From the NCBI GenBank assembly GCA_903944255.1, contig CAJARE010000268.1:1-5129 (forward strand): a stretch of 5,129 bases of DNA. The letters are read 5' to 3'. Made by a program: the position numbers and the translations under genes. This stretch comes from an uncultured beta proteobacterium (GTDB lineage: Bacteria; Pseudomonadota; Gammaproteobacteria; Burkholderiales; Burkholderiaceae). Position 1 is the first letter of the stretch, and every line of letters begins with the position of its first letter. Under the pieces are notes generated by a model, which made no database searches, had not been told where the DNA came from, and saw nothing but the letters and a program-made list of their open reading frames with translations. Shown here piece by piece: positions 4,942-5,129 of this stretch.

Positions 4942-5129
4942 TTAGTGAATATCTTTCCAATATGCTTTATTTAAACGCCATGCTAAGAGTGTGAAAATTG
5001 CTAAGAATAAGAGTACTACAACGCCAATACGCTTACGCTCAAGTTGGACTGGCTCAGCCATCCAAGACAAGAAAGAAACTAAGTCAGCAATATTATCGTC
5101 ATACTCTTGTGGCTTCATCGTACCTGGAG
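4942..5129 (-). CDS. petC: Cytochrome c1 of the bc1 complex, C-terminal 61 residues (5' end outside window)
   Basis: Reading the complement from the right edge, after two leftover bases, gives a frame that starts PGTMKPQEYDDNIADLV, continues FLSWMAEPVQLERKRIGV and VVLLFLAIFTLLAWRLNKAYW, and ends KDIH before TAA (complement of 4942-4944). This is the characteristic C terminus of bacterial cytochrome c1: a short soluble end followed by a single membrane-anchoring helix (about residues 34-51 of the fragment) and a basic, aromatic cytoplasmic tail. The haem-binding CxxCH is upstream and not visible. Cytochrome c1 passes electrons from the Rieske protein to soluble cytochrome c on the periplasmic side. 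In many beta- and gammaproteobacteria petABC is followed by sspA and sspB, exactly as here. The reading frame has no ATG-bounded open frame inside the window, so it is easily missed. Confidence 0.93.
   Translation of the reverse strand, partial: PGTMKPQEYDDNIADLVSFLSWMAEPVQLERKRIGVVVLLFLAIFTLLAWRLNKAYWKDIH

Noticed and set aside
4692..4994. A 100-codon + strand open frame
   Set aside because: It runs antisense to the start of sspA and the end of petC, both strongly supported by homology, and its translation shows no recognisable family.
1..5129. CRISPR array, insertion sequence, toxin-antitoxin or defence module
   Set aside because: No regularly spaced repeats, transposase motifs or small toxin-like gene pairs were found on either strand; all long open frames are accounted for by the listed genes.

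Overview
The window looks like a chromosomal stretch of a low-GC betaproteobacterium. Polynucleobacter or a close Burkholderiales relative is the best guess. This rests on a Phasin_2-type PHA granule protein, the conserved petC-sspA-sspB order, betaproteobacterial-looking protein sequences and moderate AT-richness. The genus is an inference; no database search was possible.

Layout, left to right: (1) the 3' part of rmuC on the + strand (1-492). (2) A strong bidirectional terminator (512-547) shared with a convergent phasin gene on the - strand (591-1175). (3) A 166-bp divergent regulatory region (1176-1341) with two TGC-rich partial palindromes resembling PhaR operators, an 8+8 bp inverted repeat and a 9-bp direct repeat at 21-bp spacing. 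(4) A two-gene + strand unit: an MHS-type MFS transporter (1342-2667, non-ATG start) followed after 9 bp by an exported TIM-barrel metal-dependent hydrolase (2677-3624). (5) A second bidirectional terminator (3656-3691). (6) A - strand block: tRNA-Thr(UGU) (3697-3772), sspB (3790-4197), sspA (4227-4838) and the 3' end of petC (4942-5129, cut by the window edge).

How the genes work together: the phasin coats polyhydroxyalkanoate granules and is probably controlled by the granule-sensing repressor PhaR. The transporter and hydrolase look like a small uptake/processing pair for an unidentified organic metabolite and are the only accessory-like part of the window. The right-hand block is housekeeping: cytochrome c1 of the bc1 complex, the RNA-polymerase-associated protein SspA, and the ClpXP adaptor SspB. 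A tRNA-Thr lies 17 bp beyond sspB and appears to share its terminator.

I found no CRISPR array, insertion sequence, phage gene or defence module. The most interesting leads are the regulatory architecture of the phasin/transporter intergenic region, the unknown substrate of the transporter-hydrolase pair, and the apparent sspA-sspB-tRNA-Thr transcription unit.
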